A program made the translations under genes and the position numbers. DNA of 64,000 nt from a virus. The notes below the pieces were generated by a model. It was not told the DNA's origin, did not search any database, and saw nothing but the letters and a program-made list of their open reading frames with translations. Below, piece after piece: positions 26,901-35,576 of the stretch; the stretch's first letter is position 1; every line of letters begins with the position of its first letter. The stretch spans positions 1 to 64,000 of the IMG/VR virus record IMGVR_UViG_3300022674_000045, one strand, 5' to 3'.

Positions 26901-27274
26901 AACTTTTTCATTCCTTTCTCAGGTTTTTTATCTTCGATTGGTTTAAGTTCTTCAATTTTTTCTTCTTTCTTTTTGACTATTTCCTCTTTGTCGTTCGACT
27001 CATTTTCTATTTGATTCTCCTTTTCTTCCGGTTTAAGGAATTCCTCTTTTGCTTTTTCAAATTCTTTTTTTGCCTCATTGATAAATACTTTAGCTTCTTC
27101 TTTAAGATTATTCGCACTTTCTTTTAATGTTTCGGATATTTGTTGTTTATCAGAAGTTTTTATAACTTTAACCTCTTTTTTGTCAGCATCATCATCTGAA
27201 AAAAATACATTGTACGCAATTATCAGAAAAACTATCGTGCTGATACTAATTCCTCCACCACTTTTTCTTGCCAT
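26897..27274 (-). CDS. Membrane-anchored coiled-coil protein
   Basis: 125 residues from the ATG at 27274, which has GGAGGAAAAA before it; an in-frame ATG four codons earlier overlaps that ribosome-binding site. An N-terminal glycine stretch precedes one membrane helix (ISTIVFLIIAYNVFF), followed by a long Lys/Glu-rich coiled coil to the end. No family is recognised. It is the first gene of the leftward operon 27274-23960 and starts next to the composite element at 27301. Confidence 0.6.
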   Translation of the reverse strand: MARKSGGGISISTIVFLIIAYNVFFSDDDADKKEVKVIKTSDKQQISETLKESANNLKEEAKVFINEAKKEFEKAKEEFLKPEEKENQIENESNDKEEIVKKKEEKIEELKPIEDKKPEKGMKKL

Positions 27275-27300
27275 TTTTTCCTCCATTAAAAAATAAAGTC

Positions 27301-27387
27301 AAATCATTTCATTTATTAGATATTAATATATATAGATGATGGGTTATTTATCAACGATATGCTAACAAGTTTAGAACAAAATATAAA
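27301..27387 (+). promoter_or_regulatory. Composite divergent control element e
   Basis: Between divergent genes: AAATCATTTCA, then an exact ATTAATATATATAGA (27322-27336), then TTTAGAACAAAATATAAA (27370-27387). The downstream ATG at 27408 has no evident ribosome-binding site and lies only 20 bases after the box, implying a very short leader if transcription starts just after the TATAAA. Confidence 0.65.
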
Positions 27388-27407
27388 ATCGCCTTGCCGG
27401 TAATAGT

Positions 27408-27935
27408 ATGGACATTATAAATAAAATATTAGAAAAACGTAAAGATAACGAAGAAGCAGCTGGGGGTTTTGCAATTGATTCGTTTCCAGAGACTCCTAAA
27501 AAGAAAAAACGTCAAATAATTAAAACCCTTTATCCAGAATCAAAAGAGGAAAAAGTTCCCAGACGTGCTATGATTGATTTGGATGGAACAATTCATAAAT
27601 ATTCAAATGGTTACCAAGATGGTGAAATTTATGATGATGCTTTTGATGGAGCAAAGGAAGTTATTGATTGGTTAAAAAGACAAGGCTATGAAATTGTCAT
27701 TTTCACCACAAGAGCTTCGGAACAAAATGCTGAAGAACTTGGTGGTGATCATGAGGATCAAATTAAAAAGATTGGACAATGGCTTAATAAACACGGAATA
27801 TATTTTGATAAAATTACTGCTGAGAAATTAGCTGCTGATTTTTATATTGACGACAAAGCCATTCATATACCGAATGGGGACTGGAAAGCAGTTCTAAATG
27901 TAATTAAAAAACGTGTAAAGTATAAGGTTGCTTAG
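27408..27935 (+). CDS. HAD-superfamily phosphatase
   Basis: 175 residues. HAD motif I is MIDLDGTIHKY (about residues 57-67), motif II is VIFTTRAS (about 100), and motif IV is YIDDKAIHI (about 147-155), with the Lys of motif III in TAEKLAADF. The spacing fits the small phage and bacterial HADs with a short cap. These are phosphomonoesterases, possibly acting on nucleotides or nucleic acid ends. The first 50 residues are Lys rich and unusual for the family. There is no clear Shine-Dalgarno sequence. It starts the rightward tail-tube/baseplate block. Confidence 0.8.
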   Translation: MDIINKILEKRKDNEEAAGGFAIDSFPETPKKKKRQIIKTLYPESKEEKVPRRAMIDLDGTIHKYSNGYQDGEIYDDAFDGAKEVIDWLKRQGYEIVIFTTRASEQNAEELGGDHEDQIKKIGQWLNKHGIYFDKITAEKLAADFYIDDKAIHIPNGDWKAVLNVIKKRVKYKVA

Positions 27936-27954
27936 CAACTAGGAGGACATTAAC

Positions 27955-28692
27955 ATGGGTATGAAATATTCGTTTGCCGAACTAGGACAAAATATTTTAA
28001 CTAGAAAGTTCGGTGGAACCACAGTTGGTGTGGCTGACCCTTATGTAACAGGTTATCATTTTGTGTGGTTTGACAAGATTCCACCAGGATTACCTAACTA
28101 CATTGCTTCTAATGGGATTAGTGGAATTTCTTCAGCAGGAGAAATTCAAAGTATTTTGGCAGCATCATGTCTGTCTGTAACACCTCCAGGAGGAACTCTA
28201 AATAAAGTTGAGTATACAGGTCTTGGTGGAGTTAAATGGGCAGTGCCAGGAAACATCGACTATGGAAACACTGTTTCTGTTAAGTTTCTTGAGTTCAACA
28301 AAACTCCATTGTTAGATATTATGCATAACTGGGTGAAGTTGATTAGAGATTACAGAACTGGTGTTACTGATTTAGAAGATGGTACAGAGGGCGAGGGATA
28401 CACAAAGAAAACTTATGCTGGATTGATGTATTACTGGACAACAGCTCCAGATGCAAAAACCGTTGAATATTATGCAGCATACGATGGAGTATTCCCATCT
28501 AAAGACCCACAAGATTTATTTACCAGTGATGTTGAAACAGTTGGAAGACTTGATCTTGAAATAGAGTTTAATGTTGATTATGCATGGCATGAACCATGGG
28601 TATTATCAAAATGTCAAAGCTTTGCTAATACATTTGCTCAAGTTAAAGAAACTGTTAAAAATTACGGCCCAAGACAATCTTCCGGAACCTAA
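27955..28692 (+). CDS. Tail tube protein
   Basis: 245 residues with an AGGAGG site. The core VSVKFLEFNKTPLLDIMHNWVKLIRDYRTG and the later YYAAYDGVFPSKDPQD and LEIEFNVDYAWHE match the gp19-type tube proteins of T4-like and jumbo myophages, in which this fold stacks as hexameric rings inside the sheath. It lies upstream of the baseplate genes, as in many myophages. The size is larger than T4 gp19 (163 residues), in line with jumbo phage relatives. Confidence 0.75.
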   Translation: MGMKYSFAELGQNILTRKFGGTTVGVADPYVTGYHFVWFDKIPPGLPNYIASNGISGISSAGEIQSILAASCLSVTPPGGTLNKVEYTGLGGVKWAVPGNIDYGNTVSVKFLEFNKTPLLDIMHNWVKLIRDYRTGVTDLEDGTEGEGYTKKTYAGLMYYWTTAPDAKTVEYYAAYDGVFPSKDPQDLFTSDVETVGRLDLEIEFNVDYAWHEPWVLSKCQSFANTFAQVKETVKNYGPRQSSGT

Positions 28693-28704
28693 TAGGGAGA
28701 TAAA

Positions 28705-29172
28705 ATGTTACCAAAATCAGCCCTTCAAACAATTGCTGCGTGTATGGTTTATGATTCGGAATTACCTAAACCATCTAAATTGCAACTGGTGCGGTTCATT
28801 GAATCTGCCAGTGAAAATCAGTTAAAGCATTATATAGTTCATGGAGAGATTGTTAAAGAACATGATGTTATTGTTTCTGAAGTGGCATGGCTTGTTCCTG
28901 CTGCAATTATTGCTGCAGCTTCGGCTGCTGGAAATGCAATTTATAATATGCAGTTTAGCAAAGCAGCAAAAGCATGTCAAAATATGAAAGCGGCTGATAA
29001 AAAAAATTGCATTAGAAGATACAAGATTAATGGAATATCTGGCAAAATTTCAGCTTTAAAACGTGAGATGGGAAAATGTAATCAGACATCCAGACCAGAT
29101 AAATGTAGAAAAATGTTTGATACTTATATCAAGAATGCTGAAAAAAAGATGAGAAAGATACAAGCAACATAA
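28705..29172 (+). CDS. Cys-module protein A
   Basis: 155 residues with a GGGAG site. The N-terminus KLQLVRFIESASENQLKHYIVHGEIV matches the next gene's KIQLINFIEQASEHQLKILALDGELV, showing the two are paralogues. A hydrophobic Ala-rich segment (VPAAIIAAASAAGNAIY) precedes a helical module with spaced Cys: AKACQNMKAADKKNCIRRYK, then GKCNQTSRPDKCRKMF. The same Cys spacing recurs in the genes at 29192 and 31241. Function is unknown; its position among tail genes suggests a virion or assembly protein. Confidence 0.6.
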   Translation: MLPKSALQTIAACMVYDSELPKPSKLQLVRFIESASENQLKHYIVHGEIVKEHDVIVSEVAWLVPAAIIAAASAAGNAIYNMQFSKAAKACQNMKAADKKNCIRRYKINGISGKISALKREMGKCNQTSRPDKCRKMFDTYIKNAEKKMRKIQAT

Positions 29173-29191
29173 TTATTGGAGGTTATAAAAA

Positions 29192-29788
29192 ATGGATACT
29201 AATAGAATGAGATTGGGTCTTGCTTATATATTCAAAGAAAGCACACAAATTGGAAAAGCTAGCAAGATTCAGCTGATTAATTTTATTGAGCAAGCTAGTG
29301 AGCATCAACTTAAAATTCTTGCGTTGGATGGAGAACTTGTTCACAGCAAAATGATTGATGAATCAACAAAAGAGATTGTTGATGAAAGATTTGAGGCTTC
29401 TCCGCATATTATTGAGTCTTTAAAGAAAGCATCATTGCAAGGACTGAATGAACTCGCTAAAAAAAAGTCTGTAATTAAAGAAGAAAGTGTTTTGGCTATT
29501 ATAAAGACATATGGACTAGATGCTTCAAAGAAATATAATGCATGTATGGCCAAAGCAAAAAAAGAAAAATGGTTTAGCAAGAATAGAAGTCTTGCAGTAG
29601 CTCTGTGTAAACAGCAAGATTATGCTTATAATGCACAACAACTAATGAAAAATATTGGCATGTGTAAAAAAGCAAAGGATCCAGAAAAATGTAAAAAGCA
29701 TGTGAAACAGATGGCTTTTGTTAATAAATCAGAGGCTGATAAATATGGAGCAAAAGTCAACAAACTAAAATCTAAAATGAATAAATAA
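29192..29788 (+). CDS. Cys-module protein B (paralogue of A)
   Basis: 198 residues with a TGGAGG site. It shares the FIEQASEHQLK N-terminal segment with the preceding gene. The C-terminal helical module has YNACMAKAKKE, AVALCKQQDYAYNAQQL and IGMCKKAKDPEKCKKHV, again giving a KC...KCKK spacing. No enzymatic motif is visible. The module may form disulphides or bind zinc in the virion; this is inference. Next comes a GAAAGGAG site for the gp26-like gene. Confidence 0.6.
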   Translation: MDTNRMRLGLAYIFKESTQIGKASKIQLINFIEQASEHQLKILALDGELVHSKMIDESTKEIVDERFEASPHIIESLKKASLQGLNELAKKKSVIKEESVLAIIKTYGLDASKKYNACMAKAKKEKWFSKNRSLAVALCKQQDYAYNAQQLMKNIGMCKKAKDPEKCKKHVKQMAFVNKSEADKYGAKVNKLKSKMNK

Positions 29789-29817
29789 AATAGACACGAA
29801 GGAAAGGAGTTCGACAA

Positions 29818-30609
29818 ATGACATTCACAGGATTTAAGGTTACTTACCCGGAATATGAGGTAATAACACCACAGACAAAACAATCGTTTACATTGAAATC
29901 TTTAAGTGTAAGTGAGGAAGAAAGACTAAAAGGTAGTTTAGTAACACCAAGCAAGATTGCTGATCATTTAAATGCTTGCATTTTTCAATCATTGGTGAAG
30001 AAACCAGATAACATTACTGACCTAGCATCTTTTTTGAAAAATACAACTCTAAAAGATCGAGATGCTTTACTTTATGGTTTGTACCATATTACTTATGAGG
30101 AAATAAGAAATTATCAAGTTAAATGTAAAGAGTGCTCAGCTACTTATGAAGTTACGGTTCAGGCATCAAGTACATTTAATTTTACTCCATATCCTGGAGA
30201 TAAAATTATTGGGGAAACAAAAACATTTGAGCTTCCTGTAACAAAAGGAGTTCTTGTAACAATCAAACAACCGACTCTTTTTGATGAAATGATCGGTATT
30301 AAAAATTTAAACTCAAGACCCGGTTCAACACTCGAATTAATTACAGAGACTTTGATAATTGACAAATTTGAGCAAGATGTTCCTGAAAGAAAAGACCCTA
30401 TTGTATATGATGATAGAGTTGATATTGTTGATGCTTATATGTCAATTTCAGCAAGAGATAAAAGAGAGATTTTTAAACAATACTCTGATAAGTTTGGGCA
30501 ATATGGCGTTGATCTTAAAATGAAAAGTAACTGTACGAGTTGCGGGCATGAGGATGTTTATAATATAGATTTGGTGGAAAGCTTTTTTCGTTCATTGTAC
30601 TCAGCATGA
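29818..30609 (+). CDS. T4 gp26-like baseplate protein / upstream frame of a frameshifted product
   Basis: 263 residues with a GAAAGGAGTT site. The sequence has a beta N-terminus, a helical part (DRDALLYGLYHITYEEI), a CxxC pair (VKCKECSA) and a second CxxC pair near the end (CTSCGHED), the arrangement of the T4 gp26-type baseplate family with its zinc-binding pairs. The C-terminus IDLVESFFRSLYSA terminates at 30609, but a coding frame continues in +1. A heptamer TTT-TTT-CGT at 30583-30591 could shift ribosomes into it, giving a 329-residue fusion. Confidence 0.7.
   Translation: MTFTGFKVTYPEYEVITPQTKQSFTLKSLSVSEEERLKGSLVTPSKIADHLNACIFQSLVKKPDNITDLASFLKNTTLKDRDALLYGLYHITYEEIRNYQVKCKECSATYEVTVQASSTFNFTPYPGDKIIGETKTFELPVTKGVLVTIKQPTLFDEMIGIKNLNSRPGSTLELITETLIIDKFEQDVPERKDPIVYDDRVDIVDAYMSISARDKREIFKQYSDKFGQYGVDLKMKSNCTSCGHEDVYNIDLVESFFRSLYSA
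30583..30591 (+). promoter_or_regulatory. Candidate +1 ribosomal frameshift site
   Basis: The zero-frame codons are TTT TTT CGT. Slippage of tRNA-Phe from UUU to UUC in the P-site while the rarely used CGU waits in the A-site would move reading to the +1 frame. UUU-CGU is also the core of the influenza PA-X +1 site. Confidence 0.5.
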
Positions 30610-30808
30610 AGAAATAGTTAAATATAAAAAAGATTTAAATGAATCAGTGTTTGTTTGCATGGAAATGAGTAAACAATCATATGTTGAGTGCCTTTCAATG
30701 CCTTATAAAAGATTTCAAGATTATATGCGATGGAAGAACAAACTTGAAGAAGAAAAGCAAAAAAGGATGCATGAGGAAATAAACAAACATGGCAAATCTT
30801 TTAAGTAG
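30590..30808 (+). CDS. Frameshift extension of the gp26-like gene
   Basis: This 72-codon frame has no start codon with a ribosome-binding site but has strongly protein-like content: HEEIVKYKKDLNESVFVCM, YVECLSMPYKRFQDYMRWK and a Lys/Glu tail. The xMPYxxFxxYMxWK pattern resembles small helical proteins that accompany gp26-type genes and tail assembly chaperone extensions in other phages. It starts in the +1 frame at the slippery site and ends 20 bases inside the next gene. The expected product is a fusion of 257 plus 72 residues. An alternative is independent initiation at the ATG at 30659, which lacks a ribosome-binding site. Confidence 0.55.
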   Translation, partial: VHCTQHEEIVKYKKDLNESVFVCMEMSKQSYVECLSMPYKRFQDYMRWKNKLEEEKQKRMHEEINKHGKSFK

Positions 30809-31238
30809 ATTTAATAAAACTGTAGTTGGATCTGATTCAAAACTTGCCGACTATAAATCTAGAATTTCCAGTGTTGGAGATTTTCAAAGAATAGAAGATG
30901 TCAATGTTATTTTAAACTCATGGTCCAATATTCTCACTACCCCTAAAAGAACTTATATGTTTGATCCGGAATATGGAAGTAATTTATACAAATTGGTTTT
31001 TGAACCTGCAGATGATAGAACCAGAGAACAAATAGTTCAAGAAGTTGTTTCATCAATTAGAGCTTATGATGATAGAGCACGGATTAAAGATGTTACTATA
31101 TCTTTCTTTCCAAATATGAAAGGCTTCAATGTTGCTGTTGATGTTGAATATGATAATGAATCTGGTCAAGTTTCAGTTGCAATTGATGAAAATACCTACT
31201 TCCAGTTCTATGAGTCTTTAGATGAAACGGAGTCCTAA
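30789..31238 (+). CDS. Baseplate wedge protein gp25-like
   Basis: 149 residues with a GAGG site. It matches the GPW/gp25 family: ILNSWSNILTTPKRTYMFDPEYGSNLYKLVFEP contains the family's hallmark EYGSxLxxxxFEP motif, followed by RTREQIVQEVVSSI and beta strands ending in YFQFYESL. In contractile systems this protein bundles with gp6 and gp7 in the wedge and nucleates the sheath. It overlaps the preceding frameshift frame by 20 bases. Confidence 0.9.
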   Translation: MANLLSRFNKTVVGSDSKLADYKSRISSVGDFQRIEDVNVILNSWSNILTTPKRTYMFDPEYGSNLYKLVFEPADDRTREQIVQEVVSSIRAYDDRARIKDVTISFFPNMKGFNVAVDVEYDNESGQVSVAIDENTYFQFYESLDETES

Positions 31239-31240
31239 AA

Positions 31241-32413
31241 ATGATTAATGATAACGATAAAAAATTACTAACAGAATGTGGAAGAGAATATCTTCTCGAT
31301 GTTGTTTTTGATAGTAATGTTTTAAAACAAAAATTAACATTTAAAGAACATGTTCATCTATGCAGTCAGGTTAAAAAATTAACATATGAAGAAGTTATAA
31401 CCTTATTGGTCACAGAAGATATTAGAGATTTTGAAAGTAAGTTTTCAAAGTTTTTAAAATATAGTATTGCTGCAATTGCTGCCGGAGTGGTAGCAGGGCC
31501 TGGTGCGCTTCTTGCAGCTCCAGCTGTTGCAATGTTTATCCTTTATCTGTATAGAAAAGCAACTGATACATGTGTGAGATCTTGTTTTGCAAAAATGCCA
31601 CTTTCAAAACAAAGAAAGATTTGTAAGTATGAATGCCAGTTAAATGCTGCTAAGAAAATGGCGGATGATATTAGAAATAATATATCAAAATGCAGTCAAT
31701 ATCAACACTCTGAAAAATGTGAAAAGAAACTTGAAAAAGAATATATTAAATGGGCAAAAAGAGTTCAAATGTTAATAGTTAGATTGAACAAAGCTAAGGT
31801 TGATGCGGAAGAAAAGATAAGAAAACAAAGACAAAAAGAATTAACCAAGAGAGCAAAGACTTTAAGGGCCTCCTTAGAATTACCAAAAGATCAAATAGTT
31901 AAATTAGTTTCAGAAAATAAAGTTATTAGAGATAATTTTTCATTCAGAGATCATTTAAAATTATATCAAGTCTGTCAATATATTAAAGAAGATGATGGAG
32001 TTGCCCCAATTAAACTTGATCCTAAAAAAGAAAAAATGGTTAGAACTGTTATGTATTTGGGGCTTTGGGCTGTTCCAGTTCCTTTTTTTAATGACCTCAT
32101 CAATTATATTGTAAAAAAATATAGCTTCGGATGTGCAAGTAAATGTGCAGCACAAGGAAAACTTCCAAAAAATGTTTGTTATTTGCAATGTTCTTATTTG
32201 GGAGCACAATACGCAGTTAAAACTTTAAATAGTCAATTAGCAAAATGTAATAAAGCAAATAATCCATCTAAATGTAAAAAGAAAATATATAACATGCTTG
32301 AAGATTGGAAACAAAGAGAGGTTGAAAGAAAAATAAAATTTGAGTCAGGGTTAAGGGCTGCATTATCAAAGGCAAAAGCAAGAAATGCAAAGGCAGCACA
32401 AAAAGGACTATAA
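31241..32413 (+). CDS. Cys-module protein C (two modules, membrane segment)
   Basis: 390 residues. It appears to contain two related halves. The first has CVRSCFAKMPLSKQRKICKYECQLNAAKKM and ISKCSQYQHSEKCEKKL (about residues 108-165); the second has GCASKCAAQGKLPKNVCYLQCSYLGAQYAV and LAKCNKANNPSKCKKKI (about 293-350). Each is preceded by a hydrophobic stretch (IAAGVVAGPGALLAAPAVAMFIL and MYLGLWAVPVPFFNDLINYI). The spacing matches the modules in the genes at 28705 and 29192. Function is unknown; a virion or injection role is possible. Confidence 0.6.
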   Translation: MINDNDKKLLTECGREYLLDVVFDSNVLKQKLTFKEHVHLCSQVKKLTYEEVITLLVTEDIRDFESKFSKFLKYSIAAIAAGVVAGPGALLAAPAVAMFILYLYRKATDTCVRSCFAKMPLSKQRKICKYECQLNAAKKMADDIRNNISKCSQYQHSEKCEKKLEKEYIKWAKRVQMLIVRLNKAKVDAEEKIRKQRQKELTKRAKTLRASLELPKDQIVKLVSENKVIRDNFSFRDHLKLYQVCQYIKEDDGVAPIKLDPKKEKMVRTVMYLGLWAVPVPFFNDLINYIVKKYSFGCASKCAAQGKLPKNVCYLQCSYLGAQYAVKTLNSQLAKCNKANNPSKCKKKIYNMLEDWKQREVERKIKFESGLRAALSKAKARNAKAAQKGL

Positions 32414-33085
32414 ATGGCAATTCAACATTATCAACGCATTTATGAATATATACATGAGTACCAGAATTTAGTTTACGATTATTATAGCAAACACGTTGTG
32501 GCTTTTCTGGTCACTTATTATAATTTAAATGTATGTGATACAATCTGGGAAGATGAAGATATTATGGGTGGAGCATATGAACAGGTTGGAGATCTTTCCG
32601 GAATCAAAAGAAATAAAATTTTAGTATTGCCTTTGTTTTATTCAGAAGAATATTCAACAGCTTTTGATGCACAAGAGGTTGGATATGTAAAAGAGAATGA
32701 AACTTCTTTTGTTATGCCAAGTACATATAAATTTAAACCCTATCCAAATGATATTATTAAATTGGAGCAGGAATATTTAAGTCCGACCAATAATACATAC
32801 CCTCTGTTTGTTGTAACGGGTGTTGAAATTCATCCAAACACAGAAAGACGTTTTTGGAAAATTAGATGTAAGACTTTTCAAAGTGAGGGGTTACCATCAG
32901 TAGAAGCGCAGGTTGAAAATACATATTCATTTGTAGAATATGATAAGAAGATCCATACATTAGAAGATTCACAATTTATGGCTAGATTGTTATACAAGCA
33001 TTCATTATTAAAACCAAGTTTAAAAAATTTATATGATAGTAGATGTGGGTATTATTTTACCTGCAGACAACCTGTAAGCTGTTAG
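32414..33085 (+). CDS. Hypothetical baseplate-region protein
   Basis: 223 residues, starting directly after the upstream TAA (TAAATGG). It is aromatic rich (YQRIYEYIHEYQNLVYDYY), with a central beta region (RNKILVLPLFYSEEY and FKPYPNDIIKLEQEYL) and a C-terminal helical part with three Cys. It lies between gp25 and gp6 homologues, so it is probably a baseplate component, but I do not recognise the family. Confidence 0.55.
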   Translation: MAIQHYQRIYEYIHEYQNLVYDYYSKHVVAFLVTYYNLNVCDTIWEDEDIMGGAYEQVGDLSGIKRNKILVLPLFYSEEYSTAFDAQEVGYVKENETSFVMPSTYKFKPYPNDIIKLEQEYLSPTNNTYPLFVVTGVEIHPNTERRFWKIRCKTFQSEGLPSVEAQVENTYSFVEYDKKIHTLEDSQFMARLLYKHSLLKPSLKNLYDSRCGYYFTCRQPVSC

Positions 33086-33095
33086 GAGATAAATA

Positions 33096-35576
33096 ATGAC
33101 TGACACATTATCAAGTCAAATATACCTATCAAGAGATAGTATTAGAGAACAAATATCAGCAGAAGTAAAGAATTATTTAGAACTGAATAATGTAGACCTA
33201 ACGAAATCTTCATTCTTAAGCTTTTTGATTGATACCGTTTCGACTCTTACAGGTAACTTGTTGTTTTATGAGCTATCAACATATAGAGAATTTTTCTTAA
33301 CAAAAGCTCAGCTTCCAGAATCAATTTTAAACCTTTCATCATTTTTGGGTTATAATACAAGAGAAGCAACACCGGCTTATGCAGATGTCTTAATGTCAAT
33401 TCCACTGACATTTGATGATCCATCTGTTCAATTTCAAATTCCTCAAGGATTTGTTTTCAAATCTGATGATATTGAATTTGTAACTTATTATTCAACTACC
33501 ATCACGGTTGATAATAATTCCTCAGCAACAATTCTTGTTGCAGAAGATAACAAACGATTTGTATTGCCTTATACAATTGAAGATAATACGCTAAATTTTG
33601 TTTTACCATTGAGACAAAGAAAAGAAGTCGTTGAGGAGTTTCAAATTGATAGTGATATACAACAATATCAATTCATTACTTTAGATGTACCAATTACAGG
33701 AGAGGTTGCAGAACTGATTGTACAAGTTAAACCTTCAGAAAGTGCTGGGTATACAACTTGGACAGAATATGATAGTTTATTTTTAATGTCTTCAACTGAT
33801 AAAGGATATGTATCAAGAAGAACAGATACTGGTCGAAGATTAACTTTTGGTAATGGTCTGATTGGAGTTCAACCAGCGCCCGGATCTAATGTTCTTGTAA
33901 CAATAGAAACAACTGAAGGGGAAGATGGAAATGTAATTGCAGGATCTATTAGATCTGGAGAAAGAATTTATGTTCAAACATTATCTGGTGTTAATCAGGT
34001 GGTTGCATATGATGTTGTAAATACATCTCCGGCTTACGGTGGAGTAGATGAGGAATCGCTTGAAGACGTTAGAAAAAATTCTATTGCATCTATTTCAACA
34101 TTAAGTAGATTGGTAACTGAAAATGATTATAAGAATATTAATGTTGTCGTTCCAGATTCCCCAATTGCTCAAAACTCATTACCAGTATTAAAGAGATCTG
34201 ATTTACAGGTTAATGAAATTGAATTATTTAGTGGTTTGATTTTTGGGTCGGGAACTGAAGAGGTTGATAATTTAGTTCCAACCAGAAATGCTGTATGGGA
34301 AATCCCATCAACTCAAACATCTATTCAAAGAGATGATATAATTACAATTGGTGATAGTGATTATTACTCAATGTTTGAAATTGGAATTGATACGGTTAAT
34401 ACAAATGGAGAATATACATATATAGTATATGAATTGGAGCTAATACCAGCACTAGAGACAAGCTTTGGGTCAACATATGATTTATATTGTGATAAATTAG
34501 AAGTTATAAGAAATGGAACACAAGGAATATTTAAACTGTATTATCAATCTGGAGAACCAGATTTTGATCAAGCATCATCTACAATGAAAATTACATCGAG
34601 TGGTTCTACTTTCCCGATGACCAATGATACAACTTCAGGATATTTTATTTATACATTTGATCCTTATACAGACATTCCATTGGGTGAGCAAACATATGAG
34701 TTTACAATTCAAGATCCAAGTTCAAATAATATTGCTAGATACTCAAACAAATTAACATTCAGAAGAGACTTGACAACCTTCATGAGATCAAATGTTGAAA
34801 TTTACGATAGTACAACCATCATTGTTTATGATGTTCCAGTCATAGAAAAAGATTACTATGATTCAATTAACAAAAGAGATTTTGAGTTACAAGTTATGCA
34901 AAAAATAATTTCAACTCTTGATCTAGCAGATTATAAAATGTTAACTGATTTTACAAATATCAAATTTACAAACACCCATGGTTCGCTTCAAAATATGCAA
35001 TTGAATGAAGCTACAATATCTGCGGTTCTTGATATTGTAGAAACATTGCCTGTTGGATGCTCGGCTGATTCTAGATACATTTATGCACCTTGTACTGGAG
35101 ATGATCCATACCAAGATAATATTATTAAATGTACTGATGCCACAAGTTTAACTGTTATTTATGAAGAGCCTGTTTCTGATTCGATTGTATATATTGCAAG
35201 TAAGGGTGAAAATTACATTTATTCAGAGCGTGGTTGGATTCCTCTGCCAGAATATACAATACCTATTGAAATAGAAGTGGAGGTATTCAGAAGTACAACA
35301 TTTAGTGGGACGCTGTCTACATTAATAACAACAGTTCGTGAAACATTGTACGAAGCATTTAAAGATAGGTTCGGAACAAACGTAGAGTTATATAGATCAG
35401 AGATAATTGATATTGTCCAAGGGATTGAAGGTGTCAGTCATTGTAGATTGAGAAAACCCGAGACAAGTATTTTCTTTAATTTTGATCTTATAGATTTAAC
35501 TCAGGATCAACTATTGAGATATGGTCCTGAATATGTTTATTTTACAGAAGATAACATTACAGTTAGGGTAATATAA
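33096..35576 (+). CDS. Baseplate wedge protein gp6/J-like
   Basis: 826 residues with a TAGGAGAT site. The N-terminus (LLFYELSTYREFFLTKAQLPESILNLSSFLGY) is the conserved helical part of gp6/Baseplate_J proteins. YGGVDEESLEDVRKNSIASISTLSRLVTENDYKNI is the J-family hallmark, where the chain leaves the gp25-binding region. The C-terminal domain includes LREXLYEAF-like helices and the EIIDIVQGIEGVSHC motif that dimerises wedges. Together with gp25 upstream it defines the wedge operon. It is longer than T4 gp6 (660 residues), with an inserted beta region in the middle. Confidence 0.85.
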   Translation: MTDTLSSQIYLSRDSIREQISAEVKNYLELNNVDLTKSSFLSFLIDTVSTLTGNLLFYELSTYREFFLTKAQLPESILNLSSFLGYNTREATPAYADVLMSIPLTFDDPSVQFQIPQGFVFKSDDIEFVTYYSTTITVDNNSSATILVAEDNKRFVLPYTIEDNTLNFVLPLRQRKEVVEEFQIDSDIQQYQFITLDVPITGEVAELIVQVKPSESAGYTTWTEYDSLFLMSSTDKGYVSRRTDTGRRLTFGNGLIGVQPAPGSNVLVTIETTEGEDGNVIAGSIRSGERIYVQTLSGVNQVVAYDVVNTSPAYGGVDEESLEDVRKNSIASISTLSRLVTENDYKNINVVVPDSPIAQNSLPVLKRSDLQVNEIELFSGLIFGSGTEEVDNLVPTRNAVWEIPSTQTSIQRDDIITIGDSDYYSMFEIGIDTVNTNGEYTYIVYELELIPALETSFGSTYDLYCDKLEVIRNGTQGIFKLYYQSGEPDFDQASSTMKITSSGSTFPMTNDTTSGYFIYTFDPYTDIPLGEQTYEFTIQDPSSNNIARYSNKLTFRRDLTTFMRSNVEIYDSTTIIVYDVPVIEKDYYDSINKRDFELQVMQKIISTLDLADYKMLTDFTNIKFTNTHGSLQNMQLNEATISAVLDIVETLPVGCSADSRYIYAPCTGDDPYQDNIIKCTDATSLTVIYEEPVSDSIVYIASKGENYIYSERGWIPLPEYTIPIEIEVEVFRSTTFSGTLSTLITTVRETLYEAFKDRFGTNVELYRSEIIDIVQGIEGVSHCRLRKPETSIFFNFDLIDLTQDQLLRYGPEYVYFTEDNITVRVI

